Assembly (NCBI GenBank): GCA_039920305.1
Contig: JBDSEA010000247.1
Span: forward strand, 1 to 11,135
Direction of reading: 5' to 3'
Source of the DNA: DASRAJ01 sp039920305
GTDB lineage: Bacteria; Bacteroidota; Bacteroidia; Chitinophagales; UBA10324
DNA length: 11,135 bases
Part shown: piece after piece, positions 7,591 to 11,135 of the stretch
How the letters are laid out: the number at the start of each line of letters is the position of its first letter
Position numbering within the stretch: position 1 is the first letter of the stretch
The notes under the pieces: generated by a model
Told to the model about the DNA's origin: nothing
Database searches by the model: none
Seen by the model: only the letters and a program-made list of their open reading frames with translations
Position numbers and translations under genes: made by a program

Positions 7591-8574
7591 ATGAATAACT
7601 ATATTATACCGCATGTAAAGTTGATTAGGATGTGGGTTGTAATGATCACATTATCTTCCTGCTTTAAAGAAGATAGTCCGGTGCAGCTGCCTACCCCGGG
7701 TGATGCTAGATTATTCCAGGTGGGAATGGGGGAAGATTATCACCGTGCAGTATACTTTGATCTGACTACTGAAGATACGACTGGTAATGAGCATGCAGCA
7801 TGGGATCTTTGTTTGGAATCAACAACCGAAGGATATCATATCTGGATGAATGGCGGTAATGAGGCCATGATCGCCAATACTAATACCCAGGATTTTGAGG
7901 CCATTACTGATACTGCAGGAGCTGAATGGGAAATTGATGATCCGGACTGGGACATTAACGAAACTGCTGTTGGCGACTGGCGTATAGATCGTATGATTTA
8001 CATCCTCGATCGCGGTCCGGCACAATCTGCTGAAGATCGGTTTAGGAAAATTGTTTTTCAAAGTGTAAACCCGGTGGAATATGAGGTGCAGTATTCAAAA
8101 CTGGACGGCAGTAACTTTTCAATTGTACATCTGGCCAAGAAATCCGGAAATGCATATATCTATTTTACTTTCGATAATTATGGTGAATTGCTGGACATTG
8201 AGCCGTATGCCGCAACCTGGTCAATATTATTTACCCGCTACAGAACGTTGATTAATACCGTTTTCCCTCCGCTTCCCTATATAGTTACCGGAGTACTCAT
8301 CAATCCTGATCTTGGCGTAGCAGTTGATTCTTCATTAAGTTTTTCTGAAATCGCTTATCCAAAAGCCCTCAGTCTTACCTATTCCACGCGCAGAGATGTG
8401 ATAGGCTATAACTGGAAATGGTTTGATTTTACCTCACAGGCATACCTGATGAAGCCATACATCAACTATGTGATTCGCGATGCTGAGGGCGTATATTGGA
8501 AACTGCATTTTATTGATTTCTATAATTCCACCGGTGATAAAGGATATCCCCAGTTTGAGTATCAGAGACTTTGA
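7591..8574 (+). CDS. HmuY-like lipoprotein (probable heme-binding surface protein)
   Basis: This 327-residue protein starts with a short hydrophobic signal ending in the lipobox LSSC, so Cys24 should be lipidated after cleavage by signal peptidase II. The acidic residues soon after the Cys (FKEDSP) suggest export to the outer membrane, possibly its surface. Motifs match the HmuY family and the protein encoded at 3974-5236: MGEDYHRAVYFDL at 46-58, WDLCLES from 71, IWMNGGNEAM near 84-93, LLDIEPYAATWSILFTRY at 200-217, YIVTGVLINP near 230-239, IGYNW at 271-275, and KLHFIDFYNSTGDKGYPQFEY at the C-terminus. It has no T9SS tail. ATG 7591, preceded by a purine-rich stretch, is preferred over an in-frame TTG at 7555. 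The ATG gives a normal lipoprotein signal, whereas the TTG start adds a second hydrophobic segment. It probably closes the operon and presents heme to the receptor. Ligand identity is inferred. Confidence 0.85.
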   Translation: MNNYIIPHVKLIRMWVVMITLSSCFKEDSPVQLPTPGDARLFQVGMGEDYHRAVYFDLTTEDTTGNEHAAWDLCLESTTEGYHIWMNGGNEAMIANTNTQDFEAITDTAGAEWEIDDPDWDINETAVGDWRIDRMIYILDRGPAQSAEDRFRKIVFQSVNPVEYEVQYSKLDGSNFSIVHLAKKSGNAYIYFTFDNYGELLDIEPYAATWSILFTRYRTLINTVFPPLPYIVTGVLINPDLGVAVDSSLSFSEIAYPKALSLTYSTRRDVIGYNWKWFDFTSQAYLMKPYINYVIRDAEGVYWKLHFIDFYNSTGDKGYPQFEYQRL

Positions 8575-8676
8575 AATTTCAAAATCATTTCGAAGAATTT
8601 ATTCAACTTCTGCTTTCCATCACGGATTAAACTTCTTCCCCTGGCTTGATGAGGAAAACTTAATTCGTACATTCTT

Positions 8677-8702
8677 GATTAACTTTTAAAAATCTGTTAA
8701 TC
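8677..8702. repeat. 7-bp inverted repeat abutting the GH31 start codon
   Basis: GATTAAC at 8677-8683 is the exact reverse complement of GTTAATC at 8696-8702, separated by 12 A/T-rich bases. The right arm ends on the base before the proposed TTG start at 8703. It could be a regulator-binding dyad or a weak RNA hairpin covering the ribosome entry region. TAACTTTT at 8680-8687, one base off a -7 box, lies within it. In A/T-rich DNA such a short repeat may be chance. Confidence 0.4.
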
Positions 8703-11135
8703 TTGAACCCATATACAAATAAAGAACAATTGGAAAACGAAAAGCTGCTTCCTGAAGCAGAGGATATATTAAATCAGAATTATGAGGATACCGGTGAAAT
8801 ATCTTTCTCCCTGATACCGGCTACCAACGTACCTGTAATCACCAAGCAGTATCTTAAGGAAGTAAAGCAGATGCTTCCGCGCGGAAACCGCTACTTATTT
8901 TCTGATGGAATCTCCCATGTAGAGATAAAGGTTGTAAGCGATGAGATCATACGCGTTCGCCTGGCGCCGCAGGGTGAATTTCTTGAAGAATTCAGTTATG
9001 CTATTGATGATAAGCAACTGCATCTTACCCGGATTGAAACAAGTGAAACTGAAAATTATTATTCCATTGCAACCAATATCGTTGAATGCCGCATTGAAAA
9101 ATCGAATTTCAAGGTTTCCTTTGTCGATTTTGATAACAGGTTGATCAATGAAGACCTGCAGGCAATGCATTGGGAAGAAAATATTCTTTATGGTGGCTAT
9201 TACGTTTACGGGTCAAAAAAGCTGCAGGAGGATGAGCATTTCTTTGGGCTGGGTGATAAGCCCATGCATCTTGATTTACTTGGCAAGCGATTGCAGATGT
9301 GGGGTACTGATGCATATTCATATGAATTCGAATCAGATCCGCTTTATAAAAATATTCCATTCTATATCGGAATTCATCACAATATCAGTTACGGGATATT
9401 TTTCGATAACACCTTTCGGTCATTCTTCGATTTTGCTCATCAGGAAATTGACACTGTAAGCTTCTGGAGCGACGGAGGTGAGTTGCAGTACTACTACATC
9501 CATGGACCTCACATGATGGATGTAGTGAAAAGATATTCTCAGTTAACCGGGTCACACCCGATGCCCCCAAAATGGGCACTTGGCTTCCATCAATCCCGCT
9601 GGAGTTATTATCCCGAATCGAAAGTTCGTGAGCTTGCCAAAACCTTCAGGGAAAAGAAAATTCCATGCGATGCCATCCATCTCGACATTGATTATATGGA
9701 TGGCTTCCGCTGTTTCACATGGAATAAAAAATACTTTCCCAACCCTAAGAAGATGATTGGCGACATGCTTCAAAAAGGATTTAAGACCATTGTGATTATT
9801 GATCCGGGAATAAAAGTGGATGAGCAATACTGGGTTTTTAAAGAGGGGCGGGATCAAAAATATTTTTGCCGCCGGAGTGATGATTATTTTATGGAAGGTC
9901 AGGTTTGGCCCGGCCGATGCCAGTTCCCTGATTTCACCAACCCCAAAGTGAGAGAATGGTGGGGAGGATTGTTTCAGGAATACATAGATCAGGGCGTGCT
10001 TGGCATTTGGTGCGATATGAATGAGCCAGCAGTTTTCGGCCAGGGAACATTTCCCCCCGATGTTCGTCATCATTATGATGGCTATCGTGGGTCTCATCGC
10101 AAGGCACATAATGTTTATGGGATGCAGATGGTGCGAGCTACCTACGAAGGATTGAAAAAGCTGATGAAAAATAAGCGACCATTCACCATCACACGCTCAG
10201 GTTACGCCGGAGTTCAGCGTTATTCCTCCACGTGGACGGGTGATAATAAAGCAACCTGGCAGCATCTGAATGTCGCGGTCCTTATGTTACAGCGCTTGAG
10301 CATGTCAGGAATTTCCTTTGCTGGATCTGATATCGGTGGTTTCAGCGGCGAGCCCGATGGTGAACTTTTCGTCCGGTGGATACAGTTTGGTGTGTTTTCT
10401 CCATTCATGCGCGTGCACAGTGCAGGGGATACACGTGCCCGTGAGCCATGGTCATTTGGTTCTAAATATGAAAAGATTGTAAAGAATTTTATTGAGTTAC
10501 GGTACAAATTGCTGCCATATATATATTCGGTATTCTGGGAAAATTCAAGATATCATTTTCCAATGCTCCGTTCTATTGCCATGCTGGAGCAGGATGTTTC
10601 AGCAAATTTCAGACGTGATGATCAATTTCTTTTTGGTGATAAAATTTTAGTGGCACCCATCCTGGCTGAGGGCGCAGTGTCGCGCGCAGTTTATTTACCC
10701 AATGGTATGTGGTATGATTTCTGGAATTTTTCGGTTTACCAGGGCGGACAGACACTTGAAACAGAGGCAGCTCTCGATTCTATGCCTCTTTTTATTAAGG
10801 CGGGAAGTGTGATACCTGAATCTCCTGTGATGCAGTATGTAGGAGAGCATGAGATTGATGTGATGTTGCTGAATGTTTACTATGCCCCATATCATGTAAA
10901 CTCTTTTATGTTCGAAGATCATGATGACACCTTTGGATATGAGCAGAATATTTTTGCAGAGAAAAAATTCGAAACTCGGGGTGAGGAAAATACTTTTGAG
11001 ATCACGCAATCCATTGAGGGGATGTTTACGCCGCGCTATGAAACTTATCGCTTAAAAGTGTATGGGCTGCCATTCAGAGTATCCAGGGTAGTGGTTGATG
11101 GCCGTGAAAGTAAGATTGTTAAAAGAGTTAAGCAC
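8703..11135 (+). CDS. GH31 family alpha-glucosidase, partial at the right edge
   Basis: The frame stays open for 811 codons to the window end with no stop. GH31 enzymes hydrolyse terminal alpha-linked glucose or related sugars with retention. A galactose-mutarotase-like N-terminal region precedes FFGLGDK at 180-186. The catalytic barrel starts near PPKWALGFHQSRW (Trp291) and includes DIDYMD at 328-333. The nucleophile motif WCDMNEP has Asp438, and TGDN has the likely acid/base Asp514. The motifs GSDIGGF and RVH with REPW (Arg570, His572) complete the usual active site. Late beta-domains begin around FGDKILVAP. No signal peptide or lipobox is seen, so the enzyme is probably cytoplasmic and acts on imported maltodextrins or similar sugars. 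Length is close to the family norm, so little is missing. The proposed start is TTG 8703, giving M-NPYTNKEQLEN; the next in-frame ATG, at 8871, would remove N-terminal-domain sequence, and an upstream stop lies at 8676. It lies 128 bases after the heme operon and is probably a separate unit. Confidence 0.93.
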   Translation, partial: MNPYTNKEQLENEKLLPEAEDILNQNYEDTGEISFSLIPATNVPVITKQYLKEVKQMLPRGNRYLFSDGISHVEIKVVSDEIIRVRLAPQGEFLEEFSYAIDDKQLHLTRIETSETENYYSIATNIVECRIEKSNFKVSFVDFDNRLINEDLQAMHWEENILYGGYYVYGSKKLQEDEHFFGLGDKPMHLDLLGKRLQMWGTDAYSYEFESDPLYKNIPFYIGIHHNISYGIFFDNTFRSFFDFAHQEIDTVSFWSDGGELQYYYIHGPHMMDVVKRYSQLTGSHPMPPKWALGFHQSRWSYYPESKVRELAKTFREKKIPCDAIHLDIDYMDGFRCFTWNKKYFPNPKKMIGDMLQKGFKTIVIIDPGIKVDEQYWVFKEGRDQKYFCRRSDDYFMEGQVWPGRCQFPDFTNPKVREWWGGLFQEYIDQGVLGIWCDMNEPAVFGQGTFPPDVRHHYDGYRGSHRKAHNVYGMQMVRATYEGLKKLMKNKRPFTITRSGYAGVQRYSSTWTGDNKATWQHLNVAVLMLQRLSMSGISFAGSDIGGFSGEPDGELFVRWIQFGVFSPFMRVHSAGDTRAREPWSFGSKYEKIVKNFIELRYKLLPYIYSVFWENSRYHFPMLRSIAMLEQDVSANFRRDDQFLFGDKILVAPILAEGAVSRAVYLPNGMWYDFWNFSVYQGGQTLETEAALDSMPLFIKAGSVIPESPVMQYVGEHEIDVMLLNVYYAPYHVNSFMFEDHDDTFGYEQNIFAEKKFETRGEENTFEITQSIEGMFTPRYETYRLKVYGLPFRVSRVVVDGRESKIVKRVKH

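Noticed and set aside
8570..8583. Perfect palindrome TTTGAAATTTCAAA across the stop codon of the lipoprotein gene
   Set aside because: It has no loop, is entirely A/T-dominated and lacks a following T-run, so I do not call it a terminator. Chance is likely in A/T-rich DNA.
9552..10109. 185-residue minus-strand open frame
   Set aside because: It lies entirely antisense to the conserved GH31 catalytic barrel, has no recognisable domain, and its composition follows from the opposite strand. The other minus-strand frames inside the UbiD, receptor and GH31 genes are rejected for the same reason.
1..11135. A defence, mobile or otherwise undescribed multi-gene system
   Set aside because: Every sizeable gene belongs to a known family and there are no transposases, integrases, toxin-antitoxin pairs, arrays or long repeats. 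The only unusual arrangement is the paired HmuY-like genes, reported as a finding.

Overview
The window looks like an ordinary chromosomal stretch from a member of the Bacteroidota, probably an environmental relative of the Chitinophagales or Sphingobacteriales; the exact lineage is inferred. Four observations support this. One protein ends in a type IX secretion (T9SS) C-terminal sorting domain. A TonB-dependent receptor begins with the extra N-terminal domain common in this phylum. Clear Shine-Dalgarno sites are mostly absent. Two intergenic regions carry TAnnTTTG elements, the -7 box of the Bacteroidota primary sigma factor. All genes recognised lie on the + strand, and no gap between genes exceeds 190 bases. 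I saw no RNA genes, insertion sequences, CRISPR arrays or phage genes.

Layout: (1) bases 1-179 are the 3' end of an unidentified gene with an Arg/Gly/Asn-rich tail. (2) 208-1710 encodes an outer-membrane beta-barrel of the FadL/OmpP1-like type and is closed by a near-perfect intrinsic terminator at 1724-1767. (3) 1897-3840 encodes a UbiD-family decarboxylase, with a promoter-like box almost touching its start codon. (4) 3974-8574 is a probable three-gene heme-acquisition operon: a secreted HmuY-like protein with a T9SS tail, a HmuR-like TonB-dependent receptor, and a second HmuY-like protein that is a lipoprotein. (5) 8703 to the window end encodes a cytoplasmic GH31 alpha-glucosidase, essentially full length but without its stop codon, starting at a TTG directly after an inverted repeat.

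How the genes work together: only the 3974-8574 group forms a clear functional unit. By analogy with Porphyromonas HmuY/HmuR, the two HmuY-like proteins would capture heme (or a related tetrapyrrole) outside the cell or at its surface. The receptor would then move it across the outer membrane using TonB energy. The two HmuY-like proteins are recognisable paralogs of each other (shared MGE-Y, WD-, W-ILFTRY, IGY-W and LHF-DF motifs) but use two different export and anchoring routes. This is the most interesting feature of the window. The flanking FadL-like, UbiD and GH31 genes appear to be independent housekeeping or metabolic genes. I did not find a wholly new system.
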